In this document: one piece after another, positions 15,124 to 22,874 of the stretch
Layout of the letters: the number at the start of each line of letters is the position of its first letter
Numbering within the stretch: the first letter of the stretch is position 1
Assembly: GCA_965657575.1 (NCBI GenBank)
Contig: CBFHOK010000005.1
Span: 1 to 64,000, forward strand
DNA: 64,000 bases
Origin: CAJXVY01 sp965657575
GTDB taxonomy: Bacteria; Actinomycetota; Actinomycetes; Actinomycetales; Microbacteriaceae
Direction of reading: 5' to 3'
Program-made: the position numbers and the translations under genes
The notes under the pieces: model-generated
Seen by the model: the letters and a program-made list of their open reading frames with translations, nothing else
Database searches by the model: none
What the model was told of the DNA's origin: nothing

Positions 15124-17096
15124 TCCTCACTTGGAGCGGTAGTCATTTTGCCGCTGATTGAGTCCATGACTGATGTGTCAGCAAGGGTTGTAACATCGCC
15201 AACTGGCCTATCTTCGGCAACGTCTCTGAGCAATCTGCGCATGATCTTTCCACTTCGAGTCTTTGGTAGCTCATTCACCACAAAGATCTGACGCGGCTTA
15301 GCAATCGGACCGATTTCTTTGGCAACGTGCTCGCGAAGTTCTTTGGAAACATCGAGCTCGTTCATGGTCTTCTCGGCTTGGCTTCGCTTCATGATGCAGA
15401 ATGCAACCACTGCTTGACCGGTGGTTTCATCTTTCGCCCCAACAACTGCGGCTTCTGCAACATATGGGTGTGCCACCAAAGCAGACTCGATCTCAGTGGT
15501 TGACAATCGGTGTCCGGAAACGTTCATCACATCGTCCACTCTTCCAAGCAACCAGATGTCACCATCGTCATCGTACTTGGCACCATCGCCTGCAAAGTAA
15601 ATGCCTTCGAAACGTGACCAGTACGTTTCTTTGAATCGCTCTGGGTCACCCCAGATGCCTCTCAGCATTGACGGCCAGGGCTCGGTCACCGCCAGGTATC
15701 CTCCGTGTCCTGGTCCTACGTGCTTACCCTCATCGTCCAAGACTTTGGCATCAATTCCAGGTAGTGGAACTTGCGCACTTCCCGGCTTGGCGTCGGTAAC
15801 ACCGGGCAGCGGGCTAATCATGATTGCTCCAGTTTCGGTCTGCCACCAGGTGTCAACAATTGGAGCTTTATTGTCCCCAATCACCTCTCGGTACCACATC
15901 CAAGCTTCAGGGTTGATTGGTTCTCCAACAGAACCCAAAACCCTAATGTTTGATAGGTCATAGTGCTGCACGACCTCGCGACCCATTTTCATAAAGCTTC
16001 GGATTGCTGTTGGTGCTGTATACAAAATAGAAACGTTGTATTTGGCGGCGATGTCCCACCACCTTCCCCAGTCAGGGGTATCAGGTGTTCCCTCGTAAAT
16101 TACCTGTGTTGCAGCGTTTGCAAGTGGACCGTAGGCCACGTAGCTATGACCGGTGATCCAACCGATATCTGCAGTGCACCAATAAACATCTGTTTTGTCA
16201 TGCAGGTCAAAGACATTTTTGTGGGTGTAGCTAGCCTGAGTTAGGTAACCACCGGAGGTGTGCAAAATACCCTTTGGTTTTCCGGTTGTTCCGCTTGTGT
16301 AGAGAATAAACAGCGGTTGTTCTGCTGGGAAAGGTTGTGCAACATGCTCGGTTTCAACGGTGGCCATCATTTCGTGCCACCAAACATCGATGCTGTCATC
16401 CCAAGCAACTTCCTGCTTGGTGCGCTCAACAACCAAAACCTTTGAAACCGATGGACACTTGCCATCGGCCAAGGCTCCGTCAACGTTTGGCTTTAGAGCA
16501 CTTGCCCTGCCTTTTCGGTATCCACCATCAGCGGTAATTATTACCTTTGCCTCGGCGTCTTGAATTCTCTGGGCCAAGCTGTCGGCACTAAACCCTCCGA
16601 ATACAACTGAGTGAACGGCACCAATTCGAGCAACCGCCTGCATGGCAATAACTGCCTCGGGAATCATGGGCATATAAATCGCAACTCGATCCCCAGCCTT
16701 GACTCCAAGCTTGATCAAAACATTGGCAGCCTTTTTCACCTCTTCCAGCAGTTGTTGGTAGGTGTAGACAGCTGTGTCACCGGGCTCACCTTCGAAAAAT
16801 AGAGCCACTCTTTTCCCAAGGTCGTTCTCAACGTGTCTATCCAGGCAGTTGTAGCTGACGTTTAGTTCTCCATCGTGAAACCAACGGGCAAAAGGTGCGT
16901 TGGACCAGTCCAGGATTTCTTTGAATGGTTTATGCCAGTGAAGCTTATTTGCCTGTTCGGCCCAAAACTCAAGGCGGTCTGCCTTTGCCTGTTCATATAA
17001 CTCAGGCTTGGCAATAGCGTTTGAAGTGAACTCAGCAGATGGCGGAAAATGCCGAGTTTCAGTTGATAGGTTTGCGATCTCGTGATCGTTTGACAT
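15120..17096 (-). CDS. acsA: Acetyl-CoA synthetase (AMP-forming)
   Basis: Activates acetate to acetyl-CoA with ATP via acetyl-AMP; supports growth on acetate and works with the acetate symporter encoded at 25.9 kb. 658 residues from the chosen start. Motifs: YTSGTTGKPKG (P-loop), WWQTETG, DVMNVSGHRLST, and KTRSGKIMRR with the Lys that is acetylated for control in many species. Two adjacent ATG codons are present; the second (17096) has GGAGG at a 6-nt spacing and is preferred over 17099. An in-frame ATG further upstream lacks a ribosome binding site. Convergent overlap of 4 nt with ridA. Confidence 0.96.
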   Translation of the reverse strand: MSNDHEIANLSTETRHFPPSAEFTSNAIAKPELYEQAKADRLEFWAEQANKLHWHKPFKEILDWSNAPFARWFHDGELNVSYNCLDRHVENDLGKRVALFFEGEPGDTAVYTYQQLLEEVKKAANVLIKLGVKAGDRVAIYMPMIPEAVIAMQAVARIGAVHSVVFGGFSADSLAQRIQDAEAKVIITADGGYRKGRASALKPNVDGALADGKCPSVSKVLVVERTKQEVAWDDSIDVWWHEMMATVETEHVAQPFPAEQPLFILYTSGTTGKPKGILHTSGGYLTQASYTHKNVFDLHDKTDVYWCTADIGWITGHSYVAYGPLANAATQVIYEGTPDTPDWGRWWDIAAKYNVSILYTAPTAIRSFMKMGREVVQHYDLSNIRVLGSVGEPINPEAWMWYREVIGDNKAPIVDTWWQTETGAIMISPLPGVTDAKPGSAQVPLPGIDAKVLDDEGKHVGPGHGGYLAVTEPWPSMLRGIWGDPERFKETYWSRFEGIYFAGDGAKYDDDGDIWLLGRVDDVMNVSGHRLSTTEIESALVAHPYVAEAAVVGAKDETTGQAVVAFCIMKRSQAEKTMNELDVSKELREHVAKEIGPIAKPRQIFVVNELPKTRSGKIMRRLLRDVAEDRPVGDVTTLADTSVMDSISGKMTTAPSED

Positions 17097-17169
17097 CATT
17101 GTCCTCCAGTCGACGTTGACTTTTTTATCTTGCCACAAAACTTAATTCTTGGAATCGGGTGACAACAGA

Positions 17170-17197
17170 TTGTTTTCTAAGTGTTTTGGTTTAGTAT
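17170..17197 (+). promoter_or_regulatory. Promoter of the 6C RNA
   Basis: TTGTTT (17170-17175), 16-nt spacer, TAGTAT (17192-17197). The predicted start near 17204 coincides with the first hairpin of the RNA. Confidence 0.6.
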
Positions 17198-17203
17198 TTT
17201 CGT

Positions 17204-17293
17204 TGTCGGTTCGCCGACCGAGGGCCTTGTTCCCCCCAATCGGGCCCTCCTGGCGGCAGGTTTCCCCCCATTCCTGCCGCCTCTAATTTTTTT
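17204..17293 (+). ncRNA. 6C small RNA
   Basis: Three consecutive hairpins: GTCGG-TTCG-CCGAC (17205-17218); AGGGCC/GGCCCT (17221-17226 with 17243-17248) with a loop containing six C; and a perfect 9-bp stem GGCGGCAGG/CCTGCCGCC (17252-17260 with 17273-17281) whose loop also contains six C, followed by a seven-T run (17287-17293) acting as terminator. Two hairpins each with a C6 loop define the actinobacterial 6C RNA family. In mycobacteria this RNA lies near the tad locus and its C-rich loops pair with G-rich leaders of target mRNAs. Here it sits between acsA and tadA, in keeping with that synteny. Confidence 0.88.
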
Positions 17294-17305
17294 CCACAGA
17301 TTCCC

Positions 17306-17331
17306 AAACATTCCCCAATGGGGGAGTGTTT
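17306..17331 (+). promoter_or_regulatory. G-run hairpin in the tadA leader
   Basis: AAACATTCCCC (17306-17316) and GGGGAGTGTTT (17321-17331) form an 11-bp stem with one G-U pair and an AATG loop. The five-G run at 17320-17324, 18 nt before the tadA start, is complementary to the C6 loops of the adjacent 6C RNA. Control by the RNA is an inference. Confidence 0.5.
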
Positions 17332-17348
17332 GGCTAAATGATGAAGCG

Positions 17349-18170
17349 ATGAAGATCGCTATTCAACTTCGGCAACTTTTAGAGATTGCCGGTATTAGCG
17401 ATGTCTTACTCATTGGCCACGAGCAAAGTTTTGTGTATGACGGACAGTGGCAAAGGGTTGCAAACCCTTTTCGATCAAAACAAAAACTCCGAGAACAGAT
17501 TTTGCAGATGGTCATTCAAAGCGGTGAGCGTTGGGATATCGCCAAACCTTATGTTGACTTTAGTTTCGGGAACTATCGATTTCATGCACTCATGGGTGAA
17601 GCGATTGCAAATGAAGACCAGCTATCAATCAGAATTCATAAGCCGATTGAAGATCAGCCACTGGATCCAAAGCTTCGACTGCTTGCCGAGTCCCAAGATA
17701 GTTTCCTGATATCTGGCGTTACCGGTTCTGGGAAAACGACTCTTCTGTCAAAGATGCTCAGAGCCAATCAGCAGCGGACTGTGTTGGTTGAGCAAACACC
17801 GGAAATAGAGCTTGAGCCACCCTCGGTCACCCTTCATTCTCGGAGAGCGAATATAGAGGGTGCTGGTGAGGTGGAGGTGACTGAGCTATTGAATCAAGCT
17901 CTCAGGATGAGACCGGATCGAATTGCTGTCGGTGAGGTTCGTGGGAAAGAGATTCTGGCATTACTGGTTGCGATCAACAACGGCCACAAAGGAGCTGCCG
18001 CAACAGTTCATGCACCAAGTGTTGGCTTGGTAAAGGACCGACTGGTGACATTGGGTTTATTGGCAGGCGTTGGCAAGGAGATTGTTTTAGACCTTGCAAA
18101 AAGCTTGGACTGGATTATCCATATCGAGAACACCGAGGTCGAGGGTATTTACAGGTGGGCTGATTTGTGA
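17349..18170 (+). CDS. tadA: TadA/CpaF-type secretion ATPase
   Basis: Cytoplasmic hexameric ATPase that powers assembly of Tad/Flp-type pili or related secretion. 273 residues from ATG 17349. Visible: SGVTGSGKTTLLSKML (Walker A), the VEQTPEIEL Asp/Glu-box region, TLHSRRANIEG Arg finger region, RPDRIAVGEVRGKE (Walker B), and a conserved His box in GHKGAAATVHAPS. It is shorter than typical CpaF (about 400), mainly because the N-terminal domain is small. Reading frame continues open upstream across the 6C RNA, but those codons are not protein-like. The stop overlaps the start of the next gene (GTGA). The septum-site-determining-like ATPase gene that precedes tadA in mycobacteria is absent. Confidence 0.9.
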   Translation: MKIAIQLRQLLEIAGISDVLLIGHEQSFVYDGQWQRVANPFRSKQKLREQILQMVIQSGERWDIAKPYVDFSFGNYRFHALMGEAIANEDQLSIRIHKPIEDQPLDPKLRLLAESQDSFLISGVTGSGKTTLLSKMLRANQQRTVLVEQTPEIELEPPSVTLHSRRANIEGAGEVEVTELLNQALRMRPDRIAVGEVRGKEILALLVAINNGHKGAAATVHAPSVGLVKDRLVTLGLLAGVGKEIVLDLAKSLDWIIHIENTEVEGIYRWADL

Positions 18171-18898
18171 GTGTTGATTTGTTGATTTCAGGAATTCGAG
18201 CTGGGCTTAGCCCGATGCAAGCGCTAGAGATAGAGCGCAAGTCAATTGAGCAGATGTCCACTGATGACAAGGCGGAGTTTTGGAAGTTGTGGGAATTGGC
18301 GCTGAGGGTTGGCTCACCAATTTCGGAAGCTTTGGAGATGATTCAAGTTTCAATGGAGCAGCGAAGGAAGTTTCTGGCGGAGCTTGAAAATATCTCTTCA
18401 ACCCCGGCTGCTACCAGACAGCTTTTGACCTGGCTTCCAATAATCGGTCTTGCTGTCGCGCAGGTTATTGGCCTAGACCCTTTCTCAGCACTGAGCTCAA
18501 CGCTCGGGGTGTTGGTATTTGGATTTTCGGTCGGATTGTTTGTTCTTGGGGTTGTGATGTCGAACAGAATCAATAAAAGACTGTCAGCCTCACTTCCAAG
18601 ATCCAGTCTCAGACCTTTGAAGGCTGCAATCAAATTGCAGGCGGGTGTTCCGCTTGGAAAAATCAAGCTAGATCAAAAGGTATTCAAAAAAGCCTTGGAA
18701 ACAGGTGCTCCACTGGCCAACATTTTTATTCAGCAGTATCTGCACAACCAACAGGTCGAGTTTGAGAAAAAGCGGAATCTGCTGGCTAGGGATTCGGTGA
18801 AGCTATTGATCCCGCTTGGTCTGACCTCACTGCCAGCATTTGTGCTGATGACTGTTTTTCCACTGTTGATTTCGAGTTTTCAAAGGGTAGTTATCTGA
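18167..18898 (+). CDS. Type II secretion F-domain protein (combined TadB/TadC-like)
   Basis: A 243-residue inner-membrane platform protein for the Tad machine. The first part (residues 10-120) has the T2SSF helical bundle (LISGIRAGLSPMQAL, ALRVGSPISEAL) and hydrophobic helices at about 86-135; the second part (about 150-240) holds another cytoplasmic stretch and C-terminal membrane helices (LLIPLGLTSLPAFVLMTVF). Usual loci encode two separate proteins, TadB and TadC; here one short protein seems to cover both, with the second T2SSF unit reduced. GTG start overlaps the tadA stop by 4 nt. Confidence 0.82.
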   Translation: MSVDLLISGIRAGLSPMQALEIERKSIEQMSTDDKAEFWKLWELALRVGSPISEALEMIQVSMEQRRKFLAELENISSTPAATRQLLTWLPIIGLAVAQVIGLDPFSALSSTLGVLVFGFSVGLFVLGVVMSNRINKRLSASLPRSSLRPLKAAIKLQAGVPLGKIKLDQKVFKKALETGAPLANIFIQQYLHNQQVEFEKKRNLLARDSVKLLIPLGLTSLPAFVLMTVFPLLISSFQRVVI

Positions 18899-18911
18899 TT
18901 AGGAGAGAAAA

Positions 18912-19085
18912 ATGAAACGACTGCTAAACGACAAGGGTGCTGCAACCGCTGAGTATGCAATCGCAATGATGGCTGCTGTTGCCTTTGCTGGGCTATTGGT
19001 AATCATCATGCGAAGCGACGAGGTGAGGGGGATTTTGTTTGATTTAGTAAACCAGGCGCTGAGTGTTGACTCTTTGGAGGAGTAA
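18912..19085 (+). CDS. DUF4244/Flp-pilin-like small protein
   Basis: A 57-residue protein with AGGAG 7 nt before the ATG. Sequence: Lys/Arg N-terminus, then GAATAEYAIAMMAAVAFAGLL resembling the processed N-terminus of Flp pilins (E-Y after a Gly/Ala cleavage-like region), a single membrane helix and a short polar tail. DUF4244 proteins occupy this position between TadC and TadE in actinobacterial tad loci and are thought to be the pilin-like subunit. A prepilin peptidase gene is not in the window. Confidence 0.88.
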   Translation: MKRLLNDKGAATAEYAIAMMAAVAFAGLLVIIMRSDEVRGILFDLVNQALSVDSLEE

Positions 19086-19392
19086 TCGTGGTCTTGTCAC
19101 CGCCGAGTTCGCGATAGTAATCCCAAGCTTCGTTGTTTTGCTGCTGGTTCTTGGGGGAAGCTTTCAGCTGGGCATGGAGCGGTTGAGCAATTTGCAATTG
19201 GCTCAAACCGAGGCGGTGAAAATAGGTCTCGGTGGAGAGAGTGAGTTTATGCAGGAGCGGTTGGAAGGGGTGATCTGTGTTTCGGTTCCTGGCAGTTTGG
19301 AGGTCTTGGATGGCTATGCGTGTGCTGTTGACTACAGATTCTCAAGGCTTGATTTCCGTGATGATGCTGGGCTTGAGTTTTTTGGCAATTAG
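19063..19392 (+). CDS. tadE: TadE-like pseudopilin
   Basis: A 109-residue protein with the signature RGLVTAEFAIVIPSFVVLLLVLG (N-terminal charged residues, T-A-E-F, then a membrane helix) typical of TadE, a minor pilin of the Tad system. Two Cys later in the chain (CVSV and YACAV) could form a disulfide outside. The reading frame has only GTG (19063) or TTG (19066) as possible starts, both inside the 3' end of the preceding gene, so the start overlaps that gene by about 20 nt. A very good GGAGGAG site at 19077-19083 is followed by a GTG in the wrong frame that stops after nine codons. Confidence 0.85.
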   Translation: MLTLWRSNRGLVTAEFAIVIPSFVVLLLVLGGSFQLGMERLSNLQLAQTEAVKIGLGGESEFMQERLEGVICVSVPGSLEVLDGYACAVDYRFSRLDFRDDAGLEFFGN

Positions 19393-19654
19393 CTTGATTT
19401 CAATTGGCATAACCGCATCCAATACACAATTCTTGGCAAGCCAAATTGGCTTTTCTGCCCAACAGGCGGCAATCATTGCAGCCGACAGTTATCGGGGAAT
19501 TGAGAGCGGTTTTCCCTGTGAACGAGCAAGGAATTTTGCCAGTCAACTTGACTTGAATCTAGTTTCATGTCGTATTGTCAATGGCGTTGCTGAAGTTGAA
19601 CTTGATAAAACTCACGGTTTATTCACTGTTAGCTTCAGAGCGTTTGCGGAATAG
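19310..19654 (+). CDS. TadE-like protein, helicase/secretion neighbourhood type
   Basis: A 114-residue membrane protein starting at ATG 19310, chosen because TTTGGAGG lies 7 nt upstream. Residues about 10-35 (SQGLISVMMLGLSFLAISLI) form the single membrane helix; the outside part has QQAAIIAADSYRGIESG and a Cys pair (FPCERA, LVSCRI), as in the actinobacterial family annotated as helicase/secretion neighbourhood TadE-like. It overlaps tadE by 83 nt in another frame and ends 8 nt before topA, placing the tad genes immediately upstream of topA as in other actinobacteria (where a helicase gene may intervene). Confidence 0.82.
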   Translation: MAMRVLLTTDSQGLISVMMLGLSFLAISLISIGITASNTQFLASQIGFSAQQAAIIAADSYRGIESGFPCERARNFASQLDLNLVSCRIVNGVAEVELDKTHGLFTVSFRAFAE

Positions 19655-19662
19655 GAGAACTA

Positions 19663-22254
19663 TTGGCTAAGAAGCTGGTTGTGGTGGAGTCGCCTGCCAA
19701 GGCGAAGACCATTAAGAAGTATTTGGGAAACGATTTTGAGGTGTTAGCCAGCGTTGGACACATCCGAGATCTGGCTGACCCCAAAGACGTTCCAGCCGAT
19801 AAGAAAAAGGGATCGATGGGCAAATTTGCCATCGATATTGAAAATGACTTCGCCCCCTATTATAAAATCTCACCGGGCAAGACCAAAACAGTCTCCGAGC
19901 TAAAAACAGCTCTGAAAGACGCCGATGAGCTTTATCTAGCAACTGATGAGGATCGAGAAGGTGAGGCTATTGCTTGGCACCTGTTGGATGTCTTGAAGCC
20001 AAAGGTGCCGGTGAAGCGAATGGTTTTCAATGAGATCACCAAAGAGGCAATTGAGCAGGCCTATGAAAACACCAGAGAAATTGATGACAACCTAGTTCAA
20101 GCTCAGGAGACCAGGCGAGTAGTTGACAGGCTTTATGGCTACGAGGTTTCGCCTATTTTGTGGCGAAAGATAAACCGCGGTCTTTCAGCTGGGCGAGTTC
20201 AATCGCCAGCGATGCGAATGATTGTTCAGCGAGAGCGAGAGAGAATGGCTCACGTTGCGGCCGATTACTCCTCTGTTACCGCAACCGTTACCCACCCAGA
20301 GACGGATTTTGAAGCAAAGCTTTACTCGATTGACGGACTGAAGCTGGCAACCGGAAAAAGTTTTGACGCAGACGGAAAACTAAACGGCGACTTCCTGGTT
20401 TTAGGTGTTGAGTCAGCCAAAGATCTAGAAAAGCAACTGACGGGCGAACAGCTTGAGGTGATGAGCGTTGAATCAAAACCGACATCTAGAAAACCATACG
20501 CCCCGTTCACCACTTCAACCCTTCAGCAGGATGCCTCCAGAAAACTTGGTCTCAGTGCTAAGCAGACAATGGATTTAGCTCAGCAGTTATATCAAGAGGG
20601 GCACATTACCTATATGCGTACCGACTCAGCTAACCTCTCTGCTCAGGCAATATCTGCTGCCAGAAAAGAAGTTGAGTCAAGGTTTGGCAAAGAGTATCTC
20701 CCTGAAAAACCTCGCCAGTATGGGTCTTCAAATAAAAACGCTCAGGAGGCTCACGAGGCAATCAGGCCCAGTGGTGATAGCTTTTTGTCTCCGAGCGATC
20801 TCCCCAAATCACTTTCTCCAAAGGCGATTTCTCTATACGACCTGATTTATAAGCGAACCATTGCTTCGCAGATGCTTGAGGCAAAGCTTTCAACCACCTC
20901 AGTTCGGCTTGGTCTTACAAAAGATAAAGAGTATGTGTTTAGTGCAAGTGGCACAGTTGTTTTGTTCAAGGGTTTCATGGCTGCCTATGAGGTCAGTGAT
21001 GACAAAGAGCAAAAGGAATCAACCAAGCTTCCAAGCCTCGGCCAGGGTGAAAGCCTAGAAATTGCCTCCCTTGAGGCTAAGGACCACTCCACCCAGCCAC
21101 CTGCCCGCTACACCGAAGCCTCGTTGGTAAAAGCTTTGGAGGAGGCGGGTATTGGAAGGCCAAGCACCTATGCGGCAATCATCTCCACCATCATCAATAA
21201 GGGTTATGTCTCTAAGCAGGGCAGTGCTTTGGTTCCTGAGTGGATTGCCTTCACAGTCACTAGGTTTTTGGAGCAAAACTTTGGGGATCTGATTGAGTAT
21301 GACTTCACTGCCGATATGGAGGCAGATCTTGACCGAATTGCGACAGGTGAACTTGATCGCTCCAGCTGGCTGAAAGAGTTTTACTTCGGAGAGGGCGATA
21401 AGGGCCTGACGTCAATTATTGAAGGTGTTGGAGATAGTGACCCTCGAGAGATCAACAGTTTTGAAATCTCAGAGGGCGTGACTCTTAGGACCGGTAAGTA
21501 TGGACCATATATAGAGGTGGCGGGAGATCCCACAGACGAGGGTTTTGATGAAAACGGAAGACGTATTGTCAATATCCCCGATGGAATGGCACCAGATGAG
21601 CTGACGCCAGAGAAAGCCCAGGAGCTAATCAATGCACCCGTTGGTGGCGACCGAGTTTTAGGTGATGATCCAGAAACCGGTAAGCCAATTGTTGTCAAAG
21701 ACGGGAGGTATGGTCCATACGTTCAAATTCAGGATGAGGACAACCCGAAGCCAAAAACAGCTTCGCTGTTTAAGTCCATGTCTCCAGCAGAGGTCACACA
21801 CGAACAAGCTCTGATGCTTCTGAGTCTTCCAAGAGAGGTGGGTGTTGACTCAGAGGGAAAAACAATTACCGCTCAAAATGGAAGATACGGACCATATTTG
21901 AAAAAGGGTAATGATTCTAGAAGCCTCGATGGCGAAGAGAAGATTCTCAGCATATCCATGGAGGAAGCCGAGGAGATTTTTGCTCAGCCCAAATATGGTG
22001 GCAGAAGAACTGCCTCAACTCCATTGAAGGAATTCGGCGAGGACCCTGCAAGCAAGCTGCCGGTAGTCGCTAAAACAGGTCAGTTTGGTGATTACGTCAC
22101 AGATGGCGTAATAAACGCAACCATTCCCAGTGATGAAAATCTTGAGGAGCTAATCGCCGACCGAGCCTTCGAGCTGTTAGCCATCAGGCGTGAGAAACTT
22201 GGGGTTGAACCTGGTCAGAAGCCCAAAACCCAGGCCAAGCGCAGAAGAAAGTAG
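19663..22254 (+). CDS. topA: DNA topoisomerase I
   Basis: Type IA topoisomerase that relaxes negative supercoils. 863 residues. Toprim domain VVVESPAKAKTI at the N-terminus and DEDREGEAIAWHL; active-site Tyr317 in GHITYMRTDS. The C-terminal third contains repeated modules with GRYGPYV/GRYGPYL/GKYGPYI motifs, the zinc-free topoisomerase C-terminal repeats typical of actinobacteria, ending in a Lys/Arg-rich tail. TTG start with ATAGGAGAA upstream. tmk follows 4 nt after the stop. Confidence 0.97.
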   Translation: MAKKLVVVESPAKAKTIKKYLGNDFEVLASVGHIRDLADPKDVPADKKKGSMGKFAIDIENDFAPYYKISPGKTKTVSELKTALKDADELYLATDEDREGEAIAWHLLDVLKPKVPVKRMVFNEITKEAIEQAYENTREIDDNLVQAQETRRVVDRLYGYEVSPILWRKINRGLSAGRVQSPAMRMIVQRERERMAHVAADYSSVTATVTHPETDFEAKLYSIDGLKLATGKSFDADGKLNGDFLVLGVESAKDLEKQLTGEQLEVMSVESKPTSRKPYAPFTTSTLQQDASRKLGLSAKQTMDLAQQLYQEGHITYMRTDSANLSAQAISAARKEVESRFGKEYLPEKPRQYGSSNKNAQEAHEAIRPSGDSFLSPSDLPKSLSPKAISLYDLIYKRTIASQMLEAKLSTTSVRLGLTKDKEYVFSASGTVVLFKGFMAAYEVSDDKEQKESTKLPSLGQGESLEIASLEAKDHSTQPPARYTEASLVKALEEAGIGRPSTYAAIISTIINKGYVSKQGSALVPEWIAFTVTRFLEQNFGDLIEYDFTADMEADLDRIATGELDRSSWLKEFYFGEGDKGLTSIIEGVGDSDPREINSFEISEGVTLRTGKYGPYIEVAGDPTDEGFDENGRRIVNIPDGMAPDELTPEKAQELINAPVGGDRVLGDDPETGKPIVVKDGRYGPYVQIQDEDNPKPKTASLFKSMSPAEVTHEQALMLLSLPREVGVDSEGKTITAQNGRYGPYLKKGNDSRSLDGEEKILSISMEEAEEIFAQPKYGGRRTASTPLKEFGEDPASKLPVVAKTGQFGDYVTDGVINATIPSDENLEELIADRAFELLAIRREKLGVEPGQKPKTQAKRRRK

Positions 22255-22258
22255 AGAA

Positions 22259-22870
22259 ATGTTCATCACCTTCGAAGGCATCGACGGTGTTGGCAAGTCA
22301 ACTCAGATTGATCTTGTCCAGACTTGGCTTGAGTCAAAGGGGCTTGATTACATCCGTTCTTTCGAACCTGGTGGGACTGAATTGGGTCAAGAAATCAGGC
22401 ATTTGCTTTTGCATCGCAAAGGGGATGTCTCCGCCCGCAGCGAGGCGCTTTTGTATGCAGCTGATAGAGCACACCACGTTGCCACCAAGATAAAGCCAGC
22501 ACTGGAGGCAGGCAAAGTTGTGCTGGGGGATAGGTATTTTGATTCTTCAGTTGCCTATCAGGGGGCTGCCAGAGAGCTAGACCTAAACGAGGTTCGGGAG
22601 ATTTCTTTGTGGGCGATCGATCGCTTACTCCCCGATGTGACAATACTTCTGGATTTGGATGCAGAAAAGGCTATGCAAAGAAGAAGCCAAACTGGGACAG
22701 GTCCTGATCGCCTGGAACAAGAAAAAGTCGATTTTTTTGAAAGAGCTAGAGAGGCATATCTGACCCTGGCGCAAAACGAACCAGACCGATTTGTGGTTTT
22801 GGATGCGTCAGAGAGTGTTCAACAGATTTCAGAAAAACTCATATCGGAGCTTGAAAAAAGGTTTGGATAG
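22259..22870 (+). CDS. tmk: Thymidylate kinase
   Basis: Phosphorylates dTMP to dTDP for DNA synthesis. 203 residues from ATG 22259: MFITFEGIDGVGKSTQ holds the P-loop, FEPGGTELG the DR(Y/H)-like dTMP-binding segment region, GDRYFDSSVAYQG the DRY motif, and RRSQTGTGPDRLE the lid. An upstream in-frame extension into topA exists but is not protein-like for this family. AAGTAGAGAA provides a weak ribosome binding site and coupling to topA. holB follows 4 nt after the stop. Confidence 0.96.
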   Translation: MFITFEGIDGVGKSTQIDLVQTWLESKGLDYIRSFEPGGTELGQEIRHLLLHRKGDVSARSEALLYAADRAHHVATKIKPALEAGKVVLGDRYFDSSVAYQGAARELDLNEVREISLWAIDRLLPDVTILLDLDAEKAMQRRSQTGTGPDRLEQEKVDFFERAREAYLTLAQNEPDRFVVLDASESVQQISEKLISELEKRFG

Positions 22871-22874
22871 ATAG

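Noticed and set aside
17181..17348. In-frame upstream extension of TadA
   Set aside because: It crosses the 6C RNA and its terminator; the Pro/Phe-rich peptide results from the C6 loops, and ATG 17349 matches the expected protein start.
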